A DNA stretch of 64,000 nucleotides from Bradyrhizobium sp. CCBAU 51627 (GCF_028128765.1 NZ_LBJG01000024.1:806001-870000), one strand, 5' to 3'; shown: positions 27,042 through 36,171, counted from the stretch's first letter. Translations and numbers: made by a program. The notes: generated by a model not told the origin, from the sequence alone.

Positions 27042-27229
27042 ATCAGGGCGAGCCAAGCTTCGAGTTGCCACTCGATGTTGGCAAGGTCATTTGCCCGCAC
27101 TGTGAGAGCAGTGCGGTGGAGATCGAATCGCCGTTCGGCGGAAGCGTTTCGGAAGTGTTGTTCCGATGCCTGCGCTGCAAGTCATTCTTTCACTGGGTAA
27201 AGTTGCAGCCTGAGCCACCACCTGAGTAA
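27038..27229 (+). CDS. PaaD C-terminal zinc-ribbon as a separate gene (63 aa)
   Basis: GTG 27038 overlaps the paaC-like stop by four bases. The product has two CxxC pairs, C19-C22 ('ICPHCES') and C44-C47 ('FRCLRCKSFFHWVK'), separated by 'IESPFGGSVSEVLFR'. This matches the C-terminal ribbon of PaaD (as recalled: CPRC, 'EFGSTACKALYRC', 'FDYFK'). So the two PaaD domains are two genes, separated by paaB and paaC. No PaaE follows; an acyl-CoA ligase gene starts 32 bases downstream. Confidence 0.82.
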   Translation: MNQGEPSFELPLDVGKVICPHCESSAVEIESPFGGSVSEVLFRCLRCKSFFHWVKLQPEPPPE

Positions 27230-27261
27230 GGCAAACAAATCCAAAAGCAGCACAAGCTGCG

Positions 27262-28872
27262 ATGAACGAAGGAACGGGGAGGATCATCGTGCTCGATCGA
27301 GCTATTTCGGTGTCCGATATTCTTCGGACGACGTCCCGTGCTTTGCCGCAAAAGACCGCTATTGTCGACGAGATCGGCTCGCTGAGCTATTTCGAATTCG
27401 ACGCGACCGTGGATCGACTTGCGGCCGGACTTCAGAGACACGGAATCACAACAGGCGACAGAGTAGCTTATCTGCTTTGGAATCAGCGCGAGCTCCTTTT
27501 ATCCTACTTCGCGATCGCGCGGCTTGGTGCGCTGACCGTCTCTCTGAACTTCCGTCTGACTCCCGAGGAGTTGTCGTATCAGCTCGTCGCGGCGGAGTGC
27601 AAAGCGATCATCGTAGACCGGGATCTCGCGGAACTGGCATCAAAGGCGATTTCCATTTCCGAACTCTCGATCCTCCAGATCGTGGCCGGAGCAGAGGCTC
27701 GCCCCGGCCAGCTTGCTTTCGTCGACCTTTCGCATGGCGTTGCTGATGATATCCCACAGTTTCCGACCGTCAGCGCCGACGCCGATAGCGGCATCTGGTT
27801 CACCTCAGGCACGACCGGCCGGCCAAAGGGGGCAGTGGTAAAGCATCGATCGGCGGTTGCCGCCGCGACGCTCAGCGCCATAGCGCTCGGCTTCCCGGAA
27901 GAAGTCAGATCGCTGGCGGTCGCTCCTCTCTTTCATCGCGGAGCAACGGAAAACTTCGCATTGCCGGTGATCCTGTGCAGGGGAACAAATTTTCTGCGCA
28001 AAAGGTTCGACGCGGCTCAAACCCTGGAAAACCTGGAGAAGTACAGGATCCAGCTTGCTTTCATCGTTCCAACGATGGCCTGGCAGCTCGTTCAGGAGCC
28101 ATCCGCAGAGAACAGGACCTTGCCGCACCTCACGCACTGGATCTCTGCTTCGGCGCCGCTGCCCCCGGTGCTTGCAGAACGGATCCAGGAGAGATTCAAG
28201 CTGCCAAATGGGGTGACAAACGCTTACGGCATCACCGAGATGTTGTTCGTCTCGAGATGTCCGTCGGACATGCTGACCAAGAAGCCCGGCACTGCCGGGC
28301 TGCCAGCGCCGTGTACGCAGGTAGTCATTCATGACGAAAAGCGCGGCATTCTTCCGAATGGCGAAGTAGGTGAGATTCTTATCAGCGGACCGACGGGGTT
28401 CTCTCATTATTTGAATAATGAGGAGGCAACGCGTGAAGCGATCGTCAGTTTGAACGGAGCTGCCTGGTATCGAAGCGGCGACGTTGGTGTTATCGATGCT
28501 GACGGCTACCTTGCGATCAAGGACCGGAAGAAGGACATGATAATCTCCGGCGGCGAGAATATTTATTGTGCTGAGGTGGAATTGTTATTGATTGACCATC
28601 CCTCGATCCGGGAAGTCGCGGTGGTCGGGGTCCCCGATGAAAAATGGGGCGAGATCGTCGTTGCCGCGATCGTCACTGCTACGGAGACCGTCGTCGATCT
28701 TGATCAGATCGTAAAGAGCTGCTCCTCGCTGGCAAGCTACAAGCGGCCGCGTGAAGTCGTCTGCCTGGAGACACTGCCGCGCAACAGCTTCGGCAAAGTA
28801 CGCAAGGATTTAGTTCGGGAGATGGTCCGCGAGCGGCTCCAAATATCAAGGCAGGCACGTCGCGCTTCCTAG
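27262..28872 (+). CDS. Acyl-CoA ligase (AMP-forming), FadD/aryl-CoA ligase type
   Basis: 536 residues. P-loop 'WFTSGTTGRPKGAVV', A5 'NAYGITEM', A7 'YRSGDVGVIDADGYLAIKDR', 'KKDMIISGGENIYCAEVE', and the catalytic Lys in 'PRNSFGKVRKDLV' are all intact. It makes an acyl- or aryl-CoA from a free acid and ATP, presumably the entry step feeding the PaaABC-like oxygenase directly upstream. It does not look like a typical PaaK, which is shorter (about 430 residues), so the substrate may not be phenylacetate. Confidence 0.88.
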   Translation: MNEGTGRIIVLDRAISVSDILRTTSRALPQKTAIVDEIGSLSYFEFDATVDRLAAGLQRHGITTGDRVAYLLWNQRELLLSYFAIARLGALTVSLNFRLTPEELSYQLVAAECKAIIVDRDLAELASKAISISELSILQIVAGAEARPGQLAFVDLSHGVADDIPQFPTVSADADSGIWFTSGTTGRPKGAVVKHRSAVAAATLSAIALGFPEEVRSLAVAPLFHRGATENFALPVILCRGTNFLRKRFDAAQTLENLEKYRIQLAFIVPTMAWQLVQEPSAENRTLPHLTHWISASAPLPPVLAERIQERFKLPNGVTNAYGITEMLFVSRCPSDMLTKKPGTAGLPAPCTQVVIHDEKRGILPNGEVGEILISGPTGFSHYLNNEEATREAIVSLNGAAWYRSGDVGVIDADGYLAIKDRKKDMIISGGENIYCAEVELLLIDHPSIREVAVVGVPDEKWGEIVVAAIVTATETVVDLDQIVKSCSSLASYKRPREVVCLETLPRNSFGKVRKDLVREMVRERLQISRQARRAS

Positions 28873-28944
28873 TCAACCTTGTAGGGCCACATTCACAAGC
28901 GTCAGTTTTCGAAGAACCAGGTCGTTTCACTTGGGAGGGATGCT

Positions 28945-30147
28945 ATGTTTAAAATCGTCAGACCTGCCTTTGCATTGATGCTGTTGACGCTGGGGTCAGT
29001 CGCGTATGCCGCGGATACTCCGGGGGTGACGGCGACCGAGATCAAGGTTGGAGGGGTCTTTCCCTTCAGCGGGCCCGCCTCGTCGCTTGGCATCATCGGC
29101 CGAAGTATTCAAGCCTATGTCCAGTCGATCAACGATCGTGGCGGCATAAACGGACGGAAAATAAACTATATTGCCTATGACGATGCTTACAGTCCGCCCA
29201 AAGCGGTGGAGCAGGTGCGCAAGCTCGTCGAAAGCGACGAGGTCTCATTCTTGTTTGGTCAGCTCGGCACACCGGGCAACACGGCGGTGGCGAAGTATCT
29301 GATATCGAAGGCCGTGCCGTCTATTTCAATCGTCTCGGGGTCGAACAAGTTTACGAATGTGGCCGATTTTCCGCTGACGACAACCGGCATCGTCAGTTTC
29401 GATACCGAGGGAAAGATCTATGCCAAGTTCCTGACCAAGACTTTGCCAGATGCCAAGTATGCCATTCTCTACCAGAACGATGATCTGGGAAAGGATTACC
29501 TGAACGCCTTCAAGGCGATCCTTGGCAGCCGCTTTGACAAGAAGGTCACCGCTATCCCCTATGAGCTGAGTGATCCGACGGTGGAGTCTCACATCGTCAA
29601 CTTGAGGAGCTCAGGGGCCGATGCGTTGCTGCTGGCAGCAACGCCAAAATTTGCCGCTCAAGCCATCCGCAAGGCTGCCGAGATTGGCTGGAAGCCGGCG
29701 ATCCTGCTGAACTACCCCTCCAGTTCGGTTGGCGCGACTCTGAAGCCGGCAGGCCTCGACAAGGCGATCGGGGTGATGGTCGGAACAAACATGAAGGATC
29801 CCAGCGATCCGCAGTGGGCTCACACCGAGGGAATGAAGAACTATCTGACCTTCATCGACAAATACATGCCCGGCGTCGACATTGCCGATTTCAACATCTT
29901 GTATGGTTACACGCAGGGCATGCTGCTCGAACATCTGATCAAGCAGTGCGGGAGCGACCTTTCCCGCGAAAACATCATCAGGCAGGCGAAGAGCCTGAAG
30001 AACGTGGTGCTACCGACACTGTTGCCCGGCATCAGCGTCAACACGAGTGACAAGATCAACATGAGCTACACCCAAATGAGGCTGCAACGCTGGAGCGGCA
30101 CCGCGTGGGAGCTTTTCGGGGAAGTGCTTGACGCTTCGTCGGAATGA
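28945..30147 (+). CDS. Liv-type ABC transporter periplasmic substrate-binding protein
   Basis: 400 residues with a Sec signal ('MFKIVRPAFALMLLTLGSVA', cleavage near AYA-AD) and the type I periplasmic-binding fold: 'GVFPFSGPASSLGIIGRSIQ', 'GGINGRKINYIAYDDAYSPP', 'AILYQNDDLGKDYLNAFKAI'. A ribosome site GGGAGG precedes the ATG. No permease or ATPase genes are next to it, so it may serve the livHMGF importer at the left end of the window or another system. Its place in the ligase/oxygenase operon suggests it brings in that pathway's acid substrate. Confidence 0.9.
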   Translation: MFKIVRPAFALMLLTLGSVAYAADTPGVTATEIKVGGVFPFSGPASSLGIIGRSIQAYVQSINDRGGINGRKINYIAYDDAYSPPKAVEQVRKLVESDEVSFLFGQLGTPGNTAVAKYLISKAVPSISIVSGSNKFTNVADFPLTTTGIVSFDTEGKIYAKFLTKTLPDAKYAILYQNDDLGKDYLNAFKAILGSRFDKKVTAIPYELSDPTVESHIVNLRSSGADALLLAATPKFAAQAIRKAAEIGWKPAILLNYPSSSVGATLKPAGLDKAIGVMVGTNMKDPSDPQWAHTEGMKNYLTFIDKYMPGVDIADFNILYGYTQGMLLEHLIKQCGSDLSRENIIRQAKSLKNVVLPTLLPGISVNTSDKINMSYTQMRLQRWSGTAWELFGEVLDASSE

Positions 30148-30299
30148 GGAGGACAGAGTGCAGGCTTTGCCGTCCACACGATGGCGAGTCCTGGGACAGC
30201 TGTAATCCGCCGGCGCAGAGCCGTCGCGTACCGCTGAACACCGCCGCACATAAAAGCTACCGTATCGAGAGCAGAAGATGGGGTTTAATCGTTGACCAG

Positions 30300-30320
30300 C
30301 GACTTGTAAAAAACAAGTCG
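30300..30320. promoter_or_regulatory. Perfect hairpin/inverted repeat in the spacer upstream of the thiolase
   Basis: CGACTTGT, AAAAA, ACAAGTCG lies in the 332-base spacer 30148-30479, which holds no gene I can support. TTGACC at 30292-30297 immediately precedes it and could be a -35 box. There is no T-run on either strand, so I read it as an operator or leader element rather than a terminator. Confidence 0.35.
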
Positions 30321-30479
30321 ATAAATAAACGCAACCAATGTAGCTTTTGAGCCATCCGCACTTCGAGCCGGACGGAGAAGGCCTGGTTCGGCCGCTCTCG
30401 CGAGAAACTCGAGGTTGCTTGATGTCGATGGAGCCATGCCTCCCAAACCAGGGGGCGAGCAAGATAGGAGAGGCCAGAG

Positions 30480-31688
30480 ATGCCTGAGGCATATATCTAC
30501 GATCACGTTCGCACGCCGCGCGGCAAGGGAAAGTCCGACGGCTCGCTCCATGAAGTGACGGCCCTCGCGTTGGCCGCTGTTCCGTTACAGGCCCTGAAGG
30601 AGCGCAACAATCTGGCGCCCGATAGCGTTGATGACGTCGTGCTCGGCGTTGTTGATCCGATTGGCGAGGCAGGGGGCGACATCGCGCGATTTGCGGCACT
30701 GAAGGCCGGCTTCGACAAGTCAGTGCCGGGTATTCAGGTCAACCGCTTCTGCGCGTCGGGCCTGGACGCCGTCAATATTGCAGCGGCGCAGATCATGTCG
30801 GGGCAGCACGAATTGACCATCGGCGGCGGCGCGGAGTCCATGAGCCGGGTCGGGATCATGTCCTCGGGTTCGGCGTGGCCAACGGACCCTTCAATGGCGG
30901 TTCCGAGCTATTTCATGCCTCAGGGCGTTGCTGCGGATCTAATTGCCACCAAATATGGTTTCTCACGCGACGATGTCGATACCTATGCCGTTCAGAGCCA
31001 GGAGCGCGCCGCCCGGGCCTGGGACGAAGGACGGTTCAAGAACTCGGTCGTGCCGGTGAAGGACGTCAACGGCATCACCATTCTTGCCAAGGATGAGCAC
31101 ATCCGGCCGGGCACGACTATGCAATCGCTCGCCCAGCTGCAGCCGTCATTCGCGACGATGGGTGCGATGGGCGGTTTCGACGCCGTCGCAGTGCAGTCGC
31201 ATCCGGAAATCGAGGCGATCAATTACGTGCACCATGCAGGTAACTCGTCGGGCATTGTCGACGGCGCGGGAGCCGTTCTTCTCGGCAGCAGGGATGCCGG
31301 AAAGAAGCATGACCTCAAGCCACGTGCGAAGATTCGCGCTTTCGTTAATGTCGGCTCCGAGCCTGCGATGATGCTGACCGGTCCGGTCGACGTGACCAAG
31401 AAGGTGCTCGATCGCTCCGGCATGAAATTGTCCGACATCGACCTGATTGAACTGAACGAGGCGTTTGCCTCAGTGGTCCTGCGATTGATGCAGACGTTCC
31501 AAATCGACAGGGACAAGATCAACGTCAACGGCGGCGCGATTGCGATGGGTCACCCGCTCGGCGCCACCGGTGCGATGATCCTCGGCACGGTCCTCGACGA
31601 ACTCGAGCGTACCGACAAATCCACCGCGCTCGTGACTCTGTGCATCGGCGGCGGCATGGGGACCGCGACCATCATCGAGCGGGTTTGA
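30480..31688 (+). CDS. Thiolase (acetyl-CoA C-acyltransferase, FadA/PcaF type)
   Basis: 402 residues. The nucleophilic Cys is in 'VNRFCASGLDAVNIA'; 'GGGAESMSRVG', 'NVNGGAIAMGHPLGATGA' (His) and 'CIGGGMGTATIIE' (second Cys) complete the active site. A strong ribosome site GGAGAGG precedes the ATG. It would thiolyse the 3-oxoacyl-CoA made by the FadB-like protein 109 bases downstream; the two form a beta-oxidation pair. It fits the end of a ring- or chain-degradation route starting from the PaaABC-like oxygenase. Confidence 0.92.
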   Translation: MPEAYIYDHVRTPRGKGKSDGSLHEVTALALAAVPLQALKERNNLAPDSVDDVVLGVVDPIGEAGGDIARFAALKAGFDKSVPGIQVNRFCASGLDAVNIAAAQIMSGQHELTIGGGAESMSRVGIMSSGSAWPTDPSMAVPSYFMPQGVAADLIATKYGFSRDDVDTYAVQSQERAARAWDEGRFKNSVVPVKDVNGITILAKDEHIRPGTTMQSLAQLQPSFATMGAMGGFDAVAVQSHPEIEAINYVHHAGNSSGIVDGAGAVLLGSRDAGKKHDLKPRAKIRAFVNVGSEPAMMLTGPVDVTKKVLDRSGMKLSDIDLIELNEAFASVVLRLMQTFQIDRDKINVNGGAIAMGHPLGATGAMILGTVLDELERTDKSTALVTLCIGGGMGTATIIERV

Positions 31689-31796
31689 ACGTTCGTCCCC
31701 GCGAGGGACGCGATCCAATCGAGAAGCTCAGTCATGACATCCTCGGGAGCCTCGCGACCAGCGAGGTGACCTCTGGACGACGACAAGGAATGGAAC

Positions 31797-34010
31797 ATGG
31801 CCTACAAGAATTTCAGGATCGAGACCGACGTCGACGGCATTGCGCTGGTGACTTGGGATGTCCCCAGAAAATCGATGAACGTCATCGATGAGACGTCGGG
31901 AGCCGAACTTGGCTTGATCATCGAGCAATTGACGTCGGATGCTGCAGTCAAGGGCGTCGTCATCACTTCCGGCAAGGACGCGTTCTGCGCCGGTGCGGAC
32001 CTGACGATGCTCGAGGCTATGAACCGCACTCACGCGCAGATGCTGAATTCGCAAGGCGAGGAAGCGGCGAACAAATACTTGTTCAATGAGGCCCGTAAGT
32101 TATCGCAATCGTTCCGAAATATCGAGGTCGGTGGCAAGCCTTGGGTTGCCGCGATCAATGGGACGGCGCTCGGCGGCGGCTTCGAACTGGCGCTTGCTTG
32201 TCACCACCGCATTGCGTCCGACAACCCGAAGACCCGTGTCGGGCTGCCCGAGGTCAAGGTCGGAATTTTTCCCGGCGCCGGCGGCACGCAGCGGTTGCCG
32301 CGCCTGATGCCGACTATAGACGCCATGCAGATGCTGCTCAAGGGTGAGGCGATCGATGTCAAGAAAGCTCAAGCCCGCGGCATCATCGGAGAGGTGGTGC
32401 CTGCCGGGAGTCTGATTCAGAAGGCCAAGGACTGGATCAAAGCCGGCGGCAAGGCCGTCGCGCCCTGGGATCAGAAGGATTTCAAGCTGCCTGGTGGCGC
32501 GGTCTATTCGAAAGCGGGATTGCAGTTTTTCCAGCCGGCGACCGCGATGCTGCGTCGGGAGACTTACGACAATTATCCGGGCGCACGGGCGATCCTACAG
32601 TGCGTCTACGAAGGCCTGCAATTGCCAATGGATACGGCGCTTCGCGTCGAGTCGCGGTACTTCTCCAAGATTCTGCGTTCGAAGGAAGCGGCGGCGATGA
32701 TCCGCTCTCTCTTCATCTCGATGCAGGACCTGAACAAGGGCGCGCGCCGTCCGGCGAACGTGCCGCCTGCCAAGGTCAGGAAGATGGCCATCATTGGAGC
32801 GGGCTTCATGGGCGCGAGCGTCGGCTTCGTGTCGGCGCAAGCCGGCATCGACGTGGTGCTGATCGATCGCGACCAGGATGCTGCGGACAAGGGTAAAGGT
32901 CACTCCAAAGCTAACGTCGACGCCGCGGTCTCCAAGGGCCGCATGACTCAAGCCGAAGGCGACGCGATCCTCTCGCGGATTACCGCCACAACGGATTACA
33001 ATGCGATCAGCGATTGCGACCTCGTGATCGAGGCGGTGTTCGAGGACCGTAAGGTCAAGGCGGAGACCTACGCAAAGGCGCAGCCGTTCTTGAAGAAGGG
33101 CGCGATCTTCGCGACCAACACCTCGACGCTGCCGATCAATTCGCTGGCCGAGGAGTTCAAGGATCCGTCGAAGTTCATCGGGATTCACTTTTTTTCTCCG
33201 GTCGAAAAGATGATGCTGTCGGAGATCATCGTCGGCAAGAAGACCGGAGACGTCGCGTTGGCGACTGCACTCGACTACGTACGTCAGATCAAGAAGACAC
33301 CGATCGTCGTCAATGACTCGCGTGGCTTCTACGCCAACCGTTGCGTGATGCTCTTCCTCTTCGAAGGGTACGAGATGCTACTGGAAGGCGTGCCGCCTGC
33401 GATGATCGAGAACGTGGCCAAGATGGCGGGCATGCCGGTCGGGCCGCTCTCGCTCAATGATGAAACCGCTCTCGATCTGGGGCTGAAAATATTGAGGGCC
33501 ACTGAAGCCGACGTGGGCACACAGGCGATCAATCAGGATCACAAGAAGTTGTTGATCGAAATGGTGGAGAAGCGCGGACGCCTCGGCCGGAAGAATGGCA
33601 AGGGCTTTTATGACTATCCAGAGAAGGGCAAGGGCCAGAAGAAGCTATGGCCGGAGCTGACCGTGCTGCAGCCCAAGCTTCTCGATCCAGATACGATCGA
33701 TGTCGAGGAGTTGAAGCAGCGTTTTCTCGTGGTTCAGGCGGTGGAAGCCGCCCGCACAGTGGAGGATGGCGTCGTCACCGATCCGCGAGAGGCGGATGTC
33801 GGTTCGATTCTGGGATTCGGCTTCCCGCCATTCACCGGGGGCACGCTGTCGTACATCGACTTCATGGGCACGAAAAAGTTCGTCGAGCTGTGTCTGAGGC
33901 TGGAGAAGAAGTATGGTTCGCGCTTCACGCCGCCAAAGCTATTGATCGAAATGGCGGCCAAGGGCGAAACATTCTACGGTCGCTTCACGTCTAAGGCGAC
34001 CGCGGCATAA
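31797..34010 (+). CDS. FadB-like enoyl-CoA hydratase / 3-hydroxyacyl-CoA dehydrogenase
   Basis: 737 residues, two-part enzyme. The N-terminal crotonase domain has 'GKDAFCAGADLTML', 'NGTALGGGFELALACHHRIA' and 'LPEVKVGIFPGAGGTQRLPR' with the catalytic Glu. The 3-hydroxyacyl-CoA dehydrogenase part begins 'KMAIIGAGFMGASVGFVSAQ' and has 'GIHFFSPVEKMMLSEIIVG' (catalytic His). AAGGAATGG gives the ribosome site. It works with the thiolase immediately upstream. A second, diverged FadB is at 52465. A hairpin with 8-bp arms (34027-34034 and 34049-34056) follows the stop, without a T-run. Confidence 0.92.
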   Translation: MAYKNFRIETDVDGIALVTWDVPRKSMNVIDETSGAELGLIIEQLTSDAAVKGVVITSGKDAFCAGADLTMLEAMNRTHAQMLNSQGEEAANKYLFNEARKLSQSFRNIEVGGKPWVAAINGTALGGGFELALACHHRIASDNPKTRVGLPEVKVGIFPGAGGTQRLPRLMPTIDAMQMLLKGEAIDVKKAQARGIIGEVVPAGSLIQKAKDWIKAGGKAVAPWDQKDFKLPGGAVYSKAGLQFFQPATAMLRRETYDNYPGARAILQCVYEGLQLPMDTALRVESRYFSKILRSKEAAAMIRSLFISMQDLNKGARRPANVPPAKVRKMAIIGAGFMGASVGFVSAQAGIDVVLIDRDQDAADKGKGHSKANVDAAVSKGRMTQAEGDAILSRITATTDYNAISDCDLVIEAVFEDRKVKAETYAKAQPFLKKGAIFATNTSTLPINSLAEEFKDPSKFIGIHFFSPVEKMMLSEIIVGKKTGDVALATALDYVRQIKKTPIVVNDSRGFYANRCVMLFLFEGYEMLLEGVPPAMIENVAKMAGMPVGPLSLNDETALDLGLKILRATEADVGTQAINQDHKKLLIEMVEKRGRLGRKNGKGFYDYPEKGKGQKKLWPELTVLQPKLLDPDTIDVEELKQRFLVVQAVEAARTVEDGVVTDPREADVGSILGFGFPPFTGGTLSYIDFMGTKKFVELCLRLEKKYGSRFTPPKLLIEMAAKGETFYGRFTSKATAA

Positions 34011-34119
34011 CAGCGTCGGCGATTCAGCGGTTGCACGCGTACGACGGGGCAACCGCGAAACCGGTGCCCTATCGAAGGAAACTCCCGTCGATGGTCATGC
34101 TTGAGGGAGACAGTCGAAC

Positions 34120-34234
34120 GTGTTCCGCTTGGGCCGCGTTGGAGATGACGAAGGAGCGGCGGTCTTGATCGGGACGTGGAGCGAGCACATCACTGGGCAT
34201 ACTGGCCGTGGACGGGGCTCATTATGCCGCTTAA
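34120..34234 (+). pseudogene. Fragment of an SDR gene (C-terminal end only)
   Basis: In the 405-base spacer between fadB and panB, 'LGRVGDDEGAAVLIGTWSEH' and ITGH can be read, then after a one-base shift 'LAVDGAHYAA' to a TAA at 34232-34234. This is the typical end of a classical SDR (…GRxGxxxD..AAVxFLASDxxxxITGHxLAVDGG). No upstream part or Rossmann motif is found. The remaining spacer, up to 34415, shows nothing I recognise. Confidence 0.5.
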
Positions 34235-34415
34235 TGCAGCGCTTAGGCGGTGAGGCCAATCGCTGACGAACCGCAATTCATGAATGAATTGCGCGGCACC
34301 ACAAATTGATCTGTTCAGCCTTCTGCGGGCTAAATATTGATTCGTAGTGGAAAGTCCTACTTTGCCGACCCGTGAGCACCGGGCCGCCGTTGAAAGAAGG
34401 CTAGTGGGTGCGTAG

Positions 34416-35288
34416 ATGAGCCATACTTCCGAGGCGTCCGTCCGGCGGGTCACGATTCCAATGCTTGAGTTGTGGAAGCGGGATGGCCGACGACTGGTTA
34501 TGACCACCGCGTATGACGCGGTGACCGCCCGCATAGCAAGTCCTATCGTCGACGTTATTCTTGTGGGCGACAGCGTGGGTAACGTCTGCCTCGGGTTCGA
34601 CAACACGCTGCCGGTCAGCGTGGCAATGATGAACCACCACGTCGAGGCGGTTGCGCGATCGAAGCCGAGAGCCCTGCTGGTGGCCGATATGCCGTTCCTC
34701 AGCTTCCATCTCAGCATCGAGAATACAATTCGCAATGCCGGCGGGTTTCTGCGGCGTGGTGCCGACGCCGTGAAACTCGAGGGCGGAACGAAGCGTCTCG
34801 AAATGGTTCGCGCTCTGGTCGATTGCGAGATCCCGGTTATGGGTCATCTCGGCCTGACCCCGCAGAGCGTGAACGTGATGGGCGGATTCAAGGTGCAAGG
34901 TCAGAAGGCCGACGATGCTTTGCGTCTGCTCGACGACGCTCACCATCTGCAGGAGGCTGGCTGCTTCGCGCTCGTTCTGGAGGGAATACCGGCCGAGCTG
35001 GCGGCGCGAGCGACCGAAACGCTAACGATTCCTACGATCGGTATCGGAGCGGGACCGGCCTGTGCGGGCCAGGTTCTCGTGCTCCATGATTTGCTCGGCT
35101 TGGTCGAAGGCCGCCGCCCGAAGTTCGTTCGCTCCTATGTCGACGGCTTTGACCTGTTGCAAACGGCACTGTCACGATGGGCTGCGGATGTTCGCGAAGG
35201 CGCATTTCCCTCCGCAGACGAATCCTATCGCCTTCCTGAAAGCGCCGGCCCAGCCGTCGCCAACTGGACACCTTCCCACGCGCGTTAA
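34416..35288 (+). CDS. panB: 3-methyl-2-oxobutanoate hydroxymethyltransferase (ketopantoate hydroxymethyltransferase)
   Basis: 290 residues. PanB motifs are clear: 'MTTAYDAVTARIASPIVDVI', 'LVGDSVGNVCLGFDNTLPVS' with the Mg-binding Asp, 'GADAVKLEGG', 'IPVMGHLGLTPQSVN' and 'IPTIGIGAGPACAGQVLVLH'. It adds a hydroxymethyl group from methylene-tetrahydrofolate to 2-oxoisovalerate, the first step to pantothenate and CoA. The pantoate-ligase gene follows 13 bases later. Placing CoA synthesis beside a CoA-thioester pathway is notable; whether it is the only copy in the genome cannot be told from here. Confidence 0.93.
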   Translation: MSHTSEASVRRVTIPMLELWKRDGRRLVMTTAYDAVTARIASPIVDVILVGDSVGNVCLGFDNTLPVSVAMMNHHVEAVARSKPRALLVADMPFLSFHLSIENTIRNAGGFLRRGADAVKLEGGTKRLEMVRALVDCEIPVMGHLGLTPQSVNVMGGFKVQGQKADDALRLLDDAHHLQEAGCFALVLEGIPAELAARATETLTIPTIGIGAGPACAGQVLVLHDLLGLVEGRRPKFVRSYVDGFDLLQTALSRWAADVREGAFPSADESYRLPESAGPAVANWTPSHAR

Positions 35289-35301
35289 GACGGGTGAGAC
35301 A

Positions 35302-36171
35302 ATGCGAACGATCAGATCTGTTGCCGAGCTTCGCGGTGCACTCGCTGAGTCTCGTAAGACCGGCAAGCGGGTGGGGCTGGTGCCTACGATGGGCTACCTG
35401 CACGATGGCCACCTTTCTCTGGTTGAGGCAAGCAGGAGGCAGTGCGACGTCACCGTCGTGAGCATCTTCGTGAACCCGACCCAGTTTGGCCCGAATGAGG
35501 ATCTCAGCACCTACCCTCGGAACTTTCTGCGCGATGAAGAACTCTGTCGAAACGCGGGCGTCGCCATCCTCTTCGCGCCGGACGTCAACGAGGTCTATCC
35601 GGCTCACTTTGAGACCTTTGTCGAGCCAGGCGAACTCGCGAAACCGCTGTGCGGCGGCTTCAGGCCCGGACATTTTCGCGGTGTCGCGACCGTAGTTTGC
35701 AAGCTTTTCAATATGGTGCAGGCGGATGCGGCGTTTTTCGGCCAGAAGGATTTCCAACAGTGCGCGATTGTGCGCCGTATGGTCACCGATCTCAATCTTC
35801 CTATTGACATCGTCACTCTGCCGACGGTCCGGGAACATGATGGACTCGCCATGAGCAGTCGCAACAGATATCTCGGCGAGGAGGAGCGCAGACGCGCCCT
35901 TGCCATCAATCGGGCGCTTTTTGCCGCGGCGGACGAATTTCGCTCGGGAATGCGCGACGTACAGGAGCTGATTGCGGTCGCCAAGCAGCATCTTCAGCCC
36001 ATTGACCGGCTACAGTATCTCGAGCTTGTCGACAGCGAGACTCTTAAGCCCGCGGAGAGCCCTCTGCACCGCTCAGCCGCGCTTTGTGTCGCCGGCTATG
36101 TCGGCCCGACGCGGCTCATCGATAATGTGATAATCGAAATTCCCGTTCCCCTTGAGCGCGACGAGGAATAG
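35302..36171 (+). CDS. panC: Pantothenate synthetase (pantoate-beta-alanine ligase)
   Basis: 289 residues from ATG 35302, which has GGTGAG upstream. Motifs 'RVGLVPTMGYLHDGHLSLVE' (HIGH-like), 'VSIFVNPTQFGPNEDLSTYP', 'FFGQKDFQQCAIVRRMVTDL' and 'MSSRNRYL' (KMSKS-like) are intact. It joins pantoate and beta-alanine with ATP hydrolysis to AMP. It is translated right after panB as a two-gene operon. The 177-base spacer after it, before a GST gene, holds nothing obvious. Confidence 0.94.
   Translation: MRTIRSVAELRGALAESRKTGKRVGLVPTMGYLHDGHLSLVEASRRQCDVTVVSIFVNPTQFGPNEDLSTYPRNFLRDEELCRNAGVAILFAPDVNEVYPAHFETFVEPGELAKPLCGGFRPGHFRGVATVVCKLFNMVQADAAFFGQKDFQQCAIVRRMVTDLNLPIDIVTLPTVREHDGLAMSSRNRYLGEEERRRALAINRALFAAADEFRSGMRDVQELIAVAKQHLQPIDRLQYLELVDSETLKPAESPLHRSAALCVAGYVGPTRLIDNVIIEIPVPLERDEE

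Noticed and set aside
34027..34056. Hairpin GCGGTTGC/GCAACCGC after fadB as a terminator
   Set aside because: No T-run follows on the plus strand.
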